Assembly (NCBI RefSeq): GCF_030519475.1 | Contig: NZ_JAUMKD010000003.1 | Coordinates: forward strand, 186,001 to 250,000 | Origin: Micromonospora sp. C28SCA-DRY-2 | GTDB taxonomy: Bacteria > Actinomycetota > Actinomycetes > Mycobacteriales > Micromonosporaceae | Reading direction: 5' to 3' | Length of the DNA stretch: 64,000 nucleotides | Shown: piece after piece, positions 1-7,483 of the stretch | How the letters are laid out: every line of letters starts with the position of its first letter | Position numbering within the stretch: the first letter of the stretch is position 1 | Translations under genes and position numbers: made by a program | Notes under the pieces: model-generated | The model's database searches: none | Seen by the model: only the letters and a program-made list of their open reading frames with translations | What the model was told of the DNA's origin: nothing

Positions 1-118
1 GGGTGAAGAGCGGGGTGGCGTCGCGGGCGTACGCGACGAGGTCGCCCTCGGCGTCGTGCACGTTCGCCGGGCCGACGATGTCGCGCAGCTCGGCGCGGAC
101 GGTCGCGGACAGTGCCAT
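1..118 (-). CDS. FAD-binding oxidoreductase, GlcD-like, N-terminal fragment
   Basis: Only the first 39 codons are inside the window; the gene continues off the left edge. The ATG is at 116-118 on the reverse strand. The translation begins MALSATVRAELRDIVG and continues through LVAYARDATPLF, which is the usual opening of GlcD / D-lactate or glycolate dehydrogenase flavoproteins, where a short helix precedes the FAD-binding PCMH domain and a tyrosine/aspartate/threonine segment follows. Such enzymes oxidise 2-hydroxy acids with FAD. The call rests on the N-terminus alone, so the substrate cannot be named. Confidence 0.6.
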   Translation of the reverse strand, partial: MALSATVRAELRDIVGPANVHDAEGDLVAYARDATPLFT

Positions 119-235
119 GCCCACCCTTTCCGGCACGCCGGTCGCGCCCGAAGATTTCTGCCGGTCTGATGACAGCGCCCGGCAAGGACTTTCACCCGAT
201 CATAGTGAGCCGGGCCGGTCAGGTGAAGCCGGCGG

Positions 236-661
236 TCACCGGGGCGGGGGCAGGTGCTCGCACAGGGCGGCGTACTCGGCGACGGTGAGGAAGGAGGGGT
301 TGGCCGCCTGCGGCTGGCGGAACACCTCGGCGCCGGCCAACCGCGGGTCGGCGCGGAGCAGGTCGCGGGAGACCCGGTGCGGTTCGGGCAGCACGGTCAG
401 CGCCAGGGGCAGCGTCCACGTGCCGTCCCCGGGCACCGGGGCGGCGGCGACCCGACCGACGCCCCACACGCCGTAGCGGAGCCGGCCGCGGCTGCCGCTC
501 GCCCAGAACACCACCGGTTGGCCGGCACGCATCAGCCCGACCCGGTAGCCGGGCCGGACGCACCAGGCGTCCACGTGCGGATCCTTGGCGAACCGCCCGG
601 CCAGGTCGACCCGGTCGGCGTTCCCCTTGACCAGCCACGCACCCAGCCCGTCGAGGGTCAC
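236..661 (-). CDS. Conserved hypothetical protein, possibly EVE/PUA-like
   Basis: A 141-residue protein starting at GTG 661 and reading VTLDGLGAWLVKGNADRVDL. A strand near the start (AWLVKGN), then WCVRP, GQPVVFWASG and YGVWGVGRV recall EVE/PUA-fold proteins, in which a short N-terminal WL.K.NP segment is followed by a FW.SG.....GI...G.V core. Some EVE proteins bind modified bases, but no binding residue can be assigned here. A GTG four codons upstream (676) is possible. It shares a strand with the GlcD-like fragment, 117 bases away. The family assignment is by eye and weak; that the frame is coding is more certain. Confidence 0.5.
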   Translation of the reverse strand: MTLDGLGAWLVKGNADRVDLAGRFAKDPHVDAWCVRPGYRVGLMRAGQPVVFWASGSRGRLRYGVWGVGRVAAAPVPGDGTWTLPLALTVLPEPHRVSRDLLRADPRLAGAEVFRQPQAANPSFLTVAEYAALCEHLPPPR

Positions 662-753
662 CCGGCGCTCGCCCACCGGCCCATCCTGCCGCACCCGGCG
701 CCGGGCCGCAGCGCGCCGCCGGCGCGACCCGCGCTGGCCGGCCGCCGCCGCGC

Positions 754-1995
754 TCAGATGATGAAGTGGGTCCAGTAGGCGAGCCAGGTGACGAAGAGCG
801 CGCCCTGGAGCAGGGCCAAGGCGGCGGTCAGCCAGACGTCGAGGGTGGCGTGCCGGGCCCACCGGGCCAGGGCCAGGCCGACCGGGAACGCGGCGAGCAG
901 GTAGCGCAGCAGGCTCTTGTACACCGGCGGGCCCATCGACAGCGGCACCAGCACCATGATCAGCCCGTAGACGAGGTAGGGCAGGCCGATCCGGCGGGCG
1001 GCCGCGAGCAGGACGACCAGCACGGCCACCGCTATCCACACCCGCACCGCGTCCCGCGTCGGCGCGTCGGTCAGGCCGTGCCAGATCACCGGCAGCGGGT
1101 TCTGCACGCTGATCCCCCAGCCCTTCTCCTGGGCGTGCTTGTAGGCGAACCAGTCCCCGCTCTGCCAGTAGCAGAAGGCCATGAAGGTCACCCAGCCGGC
1201 GGGCACCAGCAGCAGCGGCCAACCCGTCCGCACGTACCGCCACAGCGCCCGCGGCCCGAGCCGGTAGTCGCCCTGGCGCAGCAGCACCAGGGCCAGCGGG
1301 AGGACGACGAAGAACCCGACCGAGCGACTCAGCGCCAGGAAGAAGCCGACCACGCCGACCACCAGCCACTGCCGCCGCTCGGCGTAGTGGAACGCGGCCA
1401 GCGCCAGGCAGAGGAAGAGCGACTCGGTCAACGCCGCCTGGAACAGGAACGCCGCCGGCAGCAGCACCAGGTAGCGGACGAACCGGCGGGCCGCCGGGTC
1501 GTCACCGAGCAGCCGCTCCCCCAGCCGGTACGCGTAGTAGAGCATCAGCAGGAACGCCACGTTGGCGACCACCAGCAGGGCCAGCGCGGTGTTCCCGCCC
1601 AGCAGCGGGGCCAGCGGCCGGGCCAGGAACGGGTAGAGCAGCGGGAAGCCGAAGTCGCGCCACGGCTCGTCCAGCGGCAGCCGGGCCAGGTGGTCGTAGA
1701 GGAACGTGTCCCAGGCGAACCAGAGCGAGAACCACCGGTGACCGGAGACCGCCCGCTGTTGATCGCGCATCGTGGTCTCGTCCGGCGGCGGCGCCCAGGG
1801 CACCTCGTCGAAGGCGCTCAGCGCGAGCAGCCCGACGAGGCTGAGCACGACCTTCGTACCGACGAAGACCGCCACCACGTACGGCCAGGGAGCCGGCACC
1901 CGGGCCACCGCCCGCCGCGCTCCGGCGGCCACCCTCCCGGCGCGGCCGGCGAGCACGCCGCGCCCGGCCGCGTCGGCCCGCCCCCTGTCGCCCAT
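754..1995 (-). CDS. Integral membrane mannosyltransferase-like protein (GT-C / PIG-V type)
   Basis: About 413 residues from ATG 1995. After a short Arg-rich cytoplasmic N-terminus the protein is a series of roughly ten hydrophobic helices. Between the first two lies a polar loop with [17 protein letters not shown], matching the WD....Y...A signature of PIG-V-like and other GT-C glycosyltransferases, where the acidic residue takes part in sugar transfer from a polyprenyl-phosphate donor. The family adds mannose or related sugars to lipids or proteins at the membrane. The neighbour at 2145 is a divergently transcribed flavoprotein with a UDP-sugar-mutase-like fold, so a cell-surface glycan role is plausible. 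Longer upstream starts exist in frame, but they would add a low-complexity tail. Confidence 0.7.
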   Translation of the reverse strand: MGDRGRADAAGRGVLAGRAGRVAAGARRAVARVPAPWPYVVAVFVGTKVVLSLVGLLALSAFDEVPWAPPPDETTMRDQQRAVSGHRWFSLWFAWDTFLYDHLARLPLDEPWRDFGFPLLYPFLARPLAPLLGGNTALALLVVANVAFLLMLYYAYRLGERLLGDDPAARRFVRYLVLLPAAFLFQAALTESLFLCLALAAFHYAERRQWLVVGVVGFFLALSRSVGFFVVLPLALVLLRQGDYRLGPRALWRYVRTGWPLLLVPAGWVTFMAFCYWQSGDWFAYKHAQEKGWGISVQNPLPVIWHGLTDAPTRDAVRVWIAVAVLVVLLAAARRIGLPYLVYGLIMVLVPLSMGPPVYKSLLRYLLAAFPVGLALARWARHATLDVWLTAALALLQGALFVTWLAYWTHFII

Positions 1996-2144
1996 GCCTC
2001 TCCCGGATCCGGCCACCCGGCCACGAACGGTGCCACATCCCCGTTCCGCGGCCGTTGACACGTCGACCGGCGCACCGAACGGGAGTGACATCCCCGCCCA
2101 GGCGGGTATGCGGCCCCCCTCCACACGACAGAAAGCGGCAGGTC

Positions 2145-3773
2145 ATGGCGGACGAGCACGGCACGGTGGTCATCGGCGCGGGACCGGCGGGACTGACCGC
2201 GGCGTACGAGTTGCTGCGGCGCGGCGCGCCGGTACGGGTCTTCGAGGCCGACGAGGTGGTCGGCGGAATCAGCCGCACCGTAGAGCGGGACGGCTGGCGG
2301 TTCGACATCGGCGGGCACCGGTTCTTCACCAAGGTGCCCCGGGTCGAGGAGTTCTGGCACGAGATCCTGCCCGACGAGGACTTCCTGCTCCGCCCCCGGA
2401 TGAGCCGGATCTACTACCGCGGCGCGCTCTACGACTACCCGCTCAACGCGACGAACGCGCTGCGCAACCTCGGGCTGCGCGAGGCAGCGCTCTGCATGGG
2501 GTCGTACGCCCGGGCCCGGCTGCGCCCGCCGAAGGACCAGTCGCACTTCGAGGGGTGGGTCTCGGCCCGGTTCGGCTGGCGGCTCTACTCGATCTTCTTC
2601 AAGACGTACACCGAGAAGGTCTGGGGCATGCCGGCCGACCAGTTGCAGGCCGACTGGGCCGCGCAGCGGATCAAGAACCTGTCGCTGGCCAAGGCGGTCC
2701 GCAACGCGGTGCTGCCCAAGCGCAACCGCAAGGACGTGACCAGCCTGATCGAGGAGTTCCAGTACCCGAAGCTGGGGCCCGGCATGATGTGGGAGCGGTG
2801 CGCCGAACAGGTGCGCCGGCGCGGCGGCCGGGTGGACACCGGGACCTGGGTGACCGCCGTGCACCGCGACCCCGAGCGTCGCCGGGCGGTCGCCGTGACG
2901 GTCAACGGCGCGGGCGGGCAGCGTACCGAGCCGGCCGAGCACGTCATCTCCTCGATGCCGATCTCGGAGCTGGTCGCCGCGCTGCGCCCGGCGGCCCCGC
3001 CGGAGGTGCTGGCCGCCGCGGCCGACCTGCGCTATCGGGACTTCCTCACCGTCGCGCTGGTGGTGCCCGAGGAGTTCTCCTTCCCGGACAACTGGATCTA
3101 CGTGCACGACCCGGCGGTGAAGGTGGGCCGGATCCAGAACTTCGGGTCCTGGTCGCCGCACCTGGTCAAGGACGGCCGCACCTGCCTCGGGCTGGAGTAC
3201 TTCGTCTTCGAGGACGACGAGACCTGGCGTACGCCCGACGCCGACCTGATCGCCGCCGCGACCGCGGAGCTGGAGCGGCTCGGCCTGGTCCGCCCCGGCG
3301 TGGTCGAGGCCGGGTACGTGGTGCGGATGCCGAAGGCGTATCCGGTCTACGACGAGCGCTACCAGCACAACGTCGACGTGATCCGGGACTGGCTGGCCCG
3401 CGAGGTGCCCAACGTGCACCCGGTCGGCCGCAACGGCATGCACCGGTACAACAACCAGGACCACTCGATGCTGACGGCCATGCTCACCGCGGAGAACATC
3501 GCCTGCGGCACCGGCCACGACGTCTGGTCGGTCAACGTCGAGCAGGACTACCACGAGGAGTCCGCGAGCCGCGACGGCGACGGCCGGCACGGCACCGGCC
3601 GGGACGCGCCGGTCATGCCGGCCCGGCCGGTCGAGGTCGCCGGCAGCACCGGAGCCGCCGGCCCCGATGGCGCCGATGGCGCCGACGGGACCGCGGGGGC
3701 CGCCGGGGCCGCGGGTGACGGTCGCGCCGGGAAGGCACCGGCCGAGCAGCCGGCACAGGTACGCCTCGGCTGA
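2145..3773 (+). CDS. NAD(P)/FAD-dependent oxidoreductase (UGM / PPOX-like) with Gly-Ala tail
   Basis: 542 residues from ATG 2145. The start is chosen because the dinucleotide-binding strand follows at once: [16 protein letters not shown] is a textbook GxGxxG Rossmann motif at residues 7-22, with an acidic residue (FEAD) ending the second strand. [11 protein letters not shown] is the signature seen in UDP-galactopyranose mutase-like and protoporphyrinogen-oxidase-like flavoproteins. The last helix region ([10 protein letters not shown]) closes the FAD domain. After residue about 490 the sequence becomes a roughly 50-residue Gly/Ala/Asp-rich low-complexity tail with GxxGxx periodicity, not typical of the family. 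It lies divergent to the membrane glycosyltransferase. Exact substrate unknown. Confidence 0.75.
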   Translation: MADEHGTVVIGAGPAGLTAAYELLRRGAPVRVFEADEVVGGISRTVERDGWRFDIGGHRFFTKVPRVEEFWHEILPDEDFLLRPRMSRIYYRGALYDYPLNATNALRNLGLREAALCMGSYARARLRPPKDQSHFEGWVSARFGWRLYSIFFKTYTEKVWGMPADQLQADWAAQRIKNLSLAKAVRNAVLPKRNRKDVTSLIEEFQYPKLGPGMMWERCAEQVRRRGGRVDTGTWVTAVHRDPERRRAVAVTVNGAGGQRTEPAEHVISSMPISELVAALRPAAPPEVLAAAADLRYRDFLTVALVVPEEFSFPDNWIYVHDPAVKVGRIQNFGSWSPHLVKDGRTCLGLEYFVFEDDETWRTPDADLIAAATAELERLGLVRPGVVEAGYVVRMPKAYPVYDERYQHNVDVIRDWLAREVPNVHPVGRNGMHRYNNQDHSMLTAMLTAENIACGTGHDVWSVNVEQDYHEESASRDGDGRHGTGRDAPVMPARPVEVAGSTGAAGPDGADGADGTAGAAGAAGDGRAGKAPAEQPAQVRLG

Positions 3774-3935
3774 GCCACGCGCTCGCGGCCGGCCGGAAAA
3801 CCGGTGTCCGGGCCGCCACCGGGTCGGTGCCCCTGAGCTGATGTGGCAACCGACTCGGCCGTCAGGCACCTGCCGCACTGGTGCGGGAGGGACTAGTGTG
3901 GCGCGCGTGACGCGGACGGCGCGGCGGAGCGCGGG

Positions 3936-4943
3936 ATGAGCGGGGCGAGTCCCACCCAGCGGGTCCTCTCCCCCACCGACGTGGCCGGCTACGTCCGGGC
4001 CTCGTTCGGACCGGATCGTGGCGTGGCGGCGTGCGGCCCGCTGGCCGGGGGCGGTTACGCCGCCGTCTGGTGGGTCCGCCTGGACGACGGCCGCGAGACG
4101 GTGCTGAAGGTGGCCCCGCCGCCCACCGTGCCGCTGCTGCGCTACGAGCGGGGCCTGACCGCCGCCGAGGCCCGCTACTTCCGGCTGGCGGCGGCGCACG
4201 CGCCGGGGGTTCCCGTACCGCCGGTGCTGCACCACGGCGTGGATCCGGTGCTGGGCGAGTGGCTGGTCACCGGCCGGCTGCCCGGCCGGTCGCTGAGCGA
4301 CCTGGCAGCGTCCGGAGTGGACGGCGACCGGGCGCGGTACGACTTCGGCACGGTGCTGGCCACCGTGCACCGGGTCACCGGCGACCGCTTCGGCTACGAC
4401 GACGGACGGACCGGCGGGTCGACCTGGGCCGAGGCGTTCGCCGCGATGATCGAGGAACTGCTCGCCGACGCCGCCGACTGGCGGGTACCCGTGCCGGTGG
4501 AGCGGATCCGGTCCGTGGTGCGACGGCACCGGCGGCTGCTCGACCAGGTACGCCGCCCGGCGTTGGTGCACTTCGACGGCTGGGACGGCAACGTGCTCGC
4601 CGAGCCCGACGGCGACGGCCCGTACCGGATGTGCGGGCTGGTCGACGGGGAGCGTTACCTCTTCGGCGACCCGCTCGTGGACCTGGTCTCCCCGCTGCTG
4701 CTGCGCCGGGCCGAGGACGAGCCGGACCACCCGTTCCTCCGCGGCTACGCCGCCGCGGCGGACGAGCCGCCGGTCTTCGACGCCGGCGTGCGGCGCCGCC
4801 TCGGGCTCTACCGGATGCACCTCTACCTGCTGATGATCGTGGAGATGCCCAGCCGCGGGATGACCCCGGCCAGCCACCCCGACCGGCAGCCGGGGCTCGC
4901 CCGCCTGCTCGACGAGGAACTGACCGCCCTGTCCCATGACTGA
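3936..4943 (+). CDS. Aminoglycoside-phosphotransferase-family kinase
   Basis: 335 residues from ATG 3936. Residues 34-60 form a kinase-like N-lobe with ETVLKVAPP carrying the ATP-binding lysine. The catalytic Brenner motif is HFDGWDGN at 212-219, with Asp214 as base and Asn219 binding Mg, and LVDGERYLFGDP provides the DFG-like Asp237. This is the APH / choline kinase fold, which phosphorylates small hydroxylated or aminated molecules. Glu after the DFG-like Asp, in place of Trp, is common in the subgroup that includes fructosamine- and macrolide-type kinases. No resistance function can be inferred from sequence alone. The next gene begins 36 bases downstream. Confidence 0.8.
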   Translation: MSGASPTQRVLSPTDVAGYVRASFGPDRGVAACGPLAGGGYAAVWWVRLDDGRETVLKVAPPPTVPLLRYERGLTAAEARYFRLAAAHAPGVPVPPVLHHGVDPVLGEWLVTGRLPGRSLSDLAASGVDGDRARYDFGTVLATVHRVTGDRFGYDDGRTGGSTWAEAFAAMIEELLADAADWRVPVPVERIRSVVRRHRRLLDQVRRPALVHFDGWDGNVLAEPDGDGPYRMCGLVDGERYLFGDPLVDLVSPLLLRRAEDEPDHPFLRGYAAAADEPPVFDAGVRRRLGLYRMHLYLLMIVEMPSRGMTPASHPDRQPGLARLLDEELTALSHD

Positions 4944-4979
4944 CCTCGACGGTGGTGACCCGGTGGGCAGGCGGCTGCG

Positions 4980-5165
4980 ATGAGCGGGCGGACGACGGCC
5001 GAGCGCCTGCTCCTGGTGACGGTGGTGGACCGCTGGTTCCACCTGCGCGAGCCGGTCTTCGTCGAAGCCGGGCAGTCCTACTGGGTAGACCGGAAGGCCG
5101 ACGAACTCTGCGTGGATCGGGGCGACGGCCGCGTGACGCGCCATGCCGGCTGGATGTGCCGATAG
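4980..5165 (+). CDS. Small hypothetical protein (61 aa)
   Basis: ATG 4980 opens a 61-residue frame with GC-rich third positions and an ordinary composition: MSGRTTAERLLLVTVVDRWF, then two short strand-like segments (EPVFVEAGQSYWVDRKAD). I do not recognise it. No strong Shine-Dalgarno sequence precedes it; the phosphotransferase ends 36 bases upstream, so read-through translation is possible. It may be a real small protein or a chance frame. Confidence 0.35.
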   Translation: MSGRTTAERLLLVTVVDRWFHLREPVFVEAGQSYWVDRKADELCVDRGDGRVTRHAGWMCR

Positions 5166-5396
5166 CCGTCGGGGCGCCGCGATGTCCTCAAGCCGGGGAG
5201 GCAGATGTCGCACAGCCGGGGGTGAACCGTGACCGGCCCGGGCGGGCACGGCCGGACCGGACGATCTCCGCGGAGACCGCGCCCGCCGAGGAGCGGACGC
5301 ACGCGACCGTGACACCTCTGCGGCATATTCATGACGCAGGGGTATCAGCCCACCGAGGGTGAGGTGCTCGCCCCGACGGCACGCCGATCGCCAGAG

Positions 5397-5430
5397 GACC
5401 GCGCCCGTCGCCGACGAGGCGGGCGCGGTC
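5397..5430. terminator. Terminator-like hairpin
   Basis: GACCGCGCCCG (5397-5407) pairs perfectly with CGGGCGCGGTC (5420-5430) across a 12-base loop. There is no U-tract, as is usual for actinobacterial terminators. It would end transcription from the phosphotransferase / small-gene unit on the left. Confidence 0.5.
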
Positions 5431-5886
5431 GGTGTGGGTGCCGAGTGAGGGTGCGGTGTCCTGAGGCCGAGCTGCGCGGTTCGGCGAGCCGGCGCCGGTG
5501 CGAACCCGATGTCCGGCGAAGTGCGGTCTGTCCGTTTCATGGTGTCCGGCCTTGGGTCCGGGTGCCGGGTTTGGGTGCCGGTGTGGGGTGGTCGGGGCCA
5601 CCCTGGCGGCGGAATCGGTGGCGGGTCGGGGTCGTTGAACATGGCATACCCGCGCCACACCCCGGGGTGCTGGCCTCGCGGGTAGCGGCCCAGCCGGATC
5701 GCGGGTGGAATGCCCGCCCGCTGCGGGTCGTTCACACCCCCGACGGGCCGAGCACGCCCCCGGCCCCCGGAGCCCCCGCCGGAATGGTGGGCCGGCCCGG
5801 ATGGTTACACCCCGGGACGCCCGAGCAGGCCCCTGGCCGCCGGAGCAACCCCCCTTCCTTTGCACGACCTTTCCTTGCGCGCAGCC

Positions 5887-5909
5887 CACACCGCCCCCCG
5901 TTTGGTGTG
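5887..5909. promoter_or_regulatory. Inverted repeat in the C39-like peptidase leader
   Basis: CACACC (5887-5892) and GGTGTG (5904-5909) form a six-base inverted repeat with an 11-base spacer about 38 bases before the start codon. It could be an operator half-site pair or a small leader hairpin. The length is short enough for chance. Confidence 0.25.
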
Positions 5910-5946
5910 CTGTCGCGTTCCCCCGATCGAAAGGCTTGTGATCATC

Positions 5947-6594
5947 ATGCGTACCGACATCCTGCGTAAGACCGCTCTGACCGCTGCTGGTCTCGCCTTC
6001 ACCGGCGGCGCCCTCGCCGCCCCCGCCACCGCGTTCGCCGCCCCGGCCGAGAAGCCGGCCGTGTCGATCACCACCGACCGCAAGCACGGTGAGCGGGAAC
6101 TCGGCGTGCGCTACGAGGCCCAGCCGAACTTCTACTACTGCGGCCCCGCCGCCGCCCGCAACGCCCTGTCCGTGCAGGGCAAGAACATCGACGTCCACGC
6201 CATGGCCAAGGAAATGGGCACCACCGAAGCCGGCACCAACTCCATCAACGACATCACCCCGGTGCTGAACAAGCAGACCGGTAAGGACGTCTACCACAGC
6301 GTCGAGATCCGCGACCGTGCAGCGGACGACAAGCAGACCGACAAGCTGCGCGCCGACGTCATCAAGGCCGTCGACGAAGGCCGCGCCGTGGTCGCCAACA
6401 TCGCCGGCACCGCCACCGACACCAACGGCAACAGCCACTCCTTCGAAGGCGGGCACTACATCAGCGTCGTCGGCTACCGCGACGGTGGCAACACCGTCAC
6501 CATCGCCGACTCGGCCAACCCCGACACCGCCAGCTACCGGATGAACATCGACAACCTCGCCGACTGGATCGCCACCCGCGGCTACACCGCCTGA
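5947..6594 (+). CDS. Secreted C39-like (papain-fold) peptidase family protein
   Basis: 215 residues from ATG 5947, preceded by a GAAAGG ribosome site. Residues 1-32 are a Sec signal peptide with a basic start (MRTDILRKT), a hydrophobic Ala/Gly/Leu core and a probable AFA-A cleavage near 30-32. The mature part has NFYYCGPAAARNAL with the candidate nucleophile Cys65, GGHYISVVGY with His170, and TIADSANPD with Asp188. This Cys-His-Asp order fits C39-like peptidase_2 domains. Spacing and length (about 180 mature residues) are typical of actinobacterial secreted members, whose substrates are unknown. It is monocistronic: a long leader lies upstream and a strong terminator downstream. Confidence 0.8.
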   Translation: MRTDILRKTALTAAGLAFTGGALAAPATAFAAPAEKPAVSITTDRKHGERELGVRYEAQPNFYYCGPAAARNALSVQGKNIDVHAMAKEMGTTEAGTNSINDITPVLNKQTGKDVYHSVEIRDRAADDKQTDKLRADVIKAVDEGRAVVANIAGTATDTNGNSHSFEGGHYISVVGYRDGGNTVTIADSANPDTASYRMNIDNLADWIATRGYTA

Positions 6595-6648
6595 CAACCA
6601 CCACCGGCGACCCACACAGGCGACGAACAACCGCACAAGCGAGACAAC

Positions 6649-6687
6649 GCCGAAGGGCCGACCCCCACCGGGGGCCGGCCCTTCGGC
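6649..6687. terminator. Strong factor-independent-type terminator after the C39-like gene
   Basis: GCCGAAGGGCCG (6649-6660) pairs with CGGCCCTTCGGC (6676-6687). An inner CCCCC (6662-6666) pairs with GGGGG (6670-6674), giving a 17-pair stem with one mismatch and a three-base loop. A pyrimidine-rich GTCTTC follows. Confidence 0.8.
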
Positions 6688-6746
6688 GTCTTCACCACCC
6701 ACGCAACGACCGACGACTCCGCCGCCGCACCCCTTACCCAAGTGGC

Positions 6747-6775
6747 TTGACAGCCACCCGGCAGGGTGTCAGCAT
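6747..6775 (+). promoter_or_regulatory. Candidate sigma-70-type promoter of the arsR-like operon
   Basis: TTGACA at 6747-6752 is a perfect -35 hexamer. Seventeen bases later CAGCAT (6770-6775) is a fair -10. The -10 lies inside the first of two palindromic operators, so a bound repressor would block it, which supports autoregulation by the downstream ArsR-family gene. The assignment is by pattern only. Confidence 0.45.
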
Positions 6776-6808
6776 CTTCTGACAGGGGGGTGTCAGCATC
6801 TTCTGACA
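6767..6808. promoter_or_regulatory. Two identical palindromic operators upstream of the ArsR-family gene
   Basis: The 18-base sequence TGTCAGCATCTTCTGACA occurs at 6767-6784 and again at 6791-6808, 24 bases apart start to start. Each copy is a perfect inverted repeat, TGTCAG-N6-CTGACA, and the six-base centre is also identical. They end 16 bases before the start codon of the ArsR-family regulator and overlap its candidate -10. The form and place are those of binding sites for a dimeric winged-helix repressor acting on its own operon. Confidence 0.75.
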
Positions 6809-6824
6809 CCGGGAGGGCTGAGGA

Positions 6825-7160
6825 ATGGACGAGACATCGCCCACCGGGGAGGAACTGCTCGCCGCGCTCGCGGCACTCGCGAGCCCGCACCGGCTGCGGA
6901 TCATCGCCGCACTCGCGGAGGGGCGCAGCTACGTCAGCGAGTTGGCGCGGCGCCTGCAGATGAACCGGCCCCTGCTCTACATGCACCTGCAACGGCTTGA
7001 GGCCGCCGGGCTGGTCGCCGGCACGTTGGAGACAGCAGCCGACGGCAGCTCGGTGAAGTGGTTCGAGGTCGTGCCCTTCGCGCTGTCGTTGACCCCCGCC
7101 ACGGTCGCGGCGGCCGTACCGACACTGGCAGCCGGTGGCTCCGGAAAGGAAGAGAAGTGA
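6825..7160 (+). CDS. ArsR-family winged-helix transcriptional regulator
   Basis: 111 residues from ATG 6825, with GGGAGGG seven bases upstream. The N-terminal two thirds are a winged helix-turn-helix: LAALASPHRLRIIAALAEG is the ArsR-family opening helix, followed by SYVSELARRLQMNRPLLYMHLQRLEAAGLV, where the recognition helix (residues about 46-60) and wing lie. No CxC metal-binding pair is present, so it is not a classical arsenic/metal sensor. The short C-terminus after residue 85 may dimerise. The stop overlaps the start of the next gene (GTGA). Two palindromic operators lie directly upstream, and autorepression of this three-gene operon is the simplest reading. Confidence 0.85.
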   Translation: MDETSPTGEELLAALAALASPHRLRIIAALAEGRSYVSELARRLQMNRPLLYMHLQRLEAAGLVAGTLETAADGSSVKWFEVVPFALSLTPATVAAAVPTLAAGGSGKEEK

Positions 7161-7474
7161 CGACAGCAGCAGCCGACAACGTCGCCCAGATCGGGATGAT
7201 CACGTCGACCGTCCTGTTGATCGCCCTGGTGGCGATCGTGGCGTTCGTGGCGCTGGGCATCTACCGGGCCCGGCACTCCGCCGCTCGGGAGGCGCACTAC
7301 CGCGGCCTCGCCGAGCAGGCGTCCGACGCGCAGGCGCGCCTGGCCGAGAGCTCCCAGCAGACCACCGCGGAGCTGCAGGGCCTGCGGTCGGACGTCAAGG
7401 CGACCCACGTGGAACTGGCGAAGGTCAGGGAACGCCTGACCGAGCTGGAGCGTCTGCTGAGCCAGATCGGCTGA
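7157..7474 (+). CDS. Single-pass membrane protein with cytoplasmic coiled coil
   Basis: 105 residues from GTG 7157, overlapping the regulator's stop by four bases, so translation is probably coupled. Residues about 13-37 form one transmembrane helix (MITSTVLLIALVAIVAFVAL). The remaining 65 residues are heptad-rich (LAEQASDAQARLAESSQQT, then VELAKVRERLTELERLL), predicting a coiled coil. There is no catalytic motif. I do not recognise the family. Its place between an ArsR regulator and a membrane-anchored serine hydrolase suggests an accessory or scaffold role in the same envelope function. Confidence 0.7.
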   Translation: MTTAAADNVAQIGMITSTVLLIALVAIVAFVALGIYRARHSAAREAHYRGLAEQASDAQARLAESSQQTTAELQGLRSDVKATHVELAKVRERLTELERLLSQIG

Positions 7475-7483
7475 CCGCACTCC

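Larger units (their letters stand above)
5166..5946. other. Long intergenic region upstream of the C39-like peptidase
   Basis: About 780 bases without a convincing gene. The left part carries a near-perfect hairpin (5397-5430). From about 5440 to 5700 the plus strand is unusually rich in G and T, with repeated GGGTGCCGG / GGGTCCGGG words, and its base usage differs from the flanking genes. Open frames exist on both strands, but they have Arg/Pro-rich translations and no codon-position signal. The right part (5800-5946) is the leader of the peptidase gene, with an inverted repeat at 5887-5909 and a purine-rich GAAAGG Shine-Dalgarno at about 5929-5934. Confidence 0.5.

Noticed and set aside
3936..4943. 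Aminoglycoside resistance kinase
   Set aside because: The APH fold is shared by many metabolic kinases, and nothing in the context indicates an antibiotic substrate.
1818..5735. A very long open frame on the minus strand across the flavoprotein and phosphotransferase genes
   Set aside because: Its translation is Arg/His/Pro-rich with no domain, and it lies antisense to two clear genes. High-GC codon bias leaves such frames open by chance.
5331..5969. A 212-codon plus-strand frame in the leader of the C39-like gene
   Set aside because: Arg/Pro-rich, no ribosome site, no third-position GC pattern, and it runs into the real peptidase gene in another frame.
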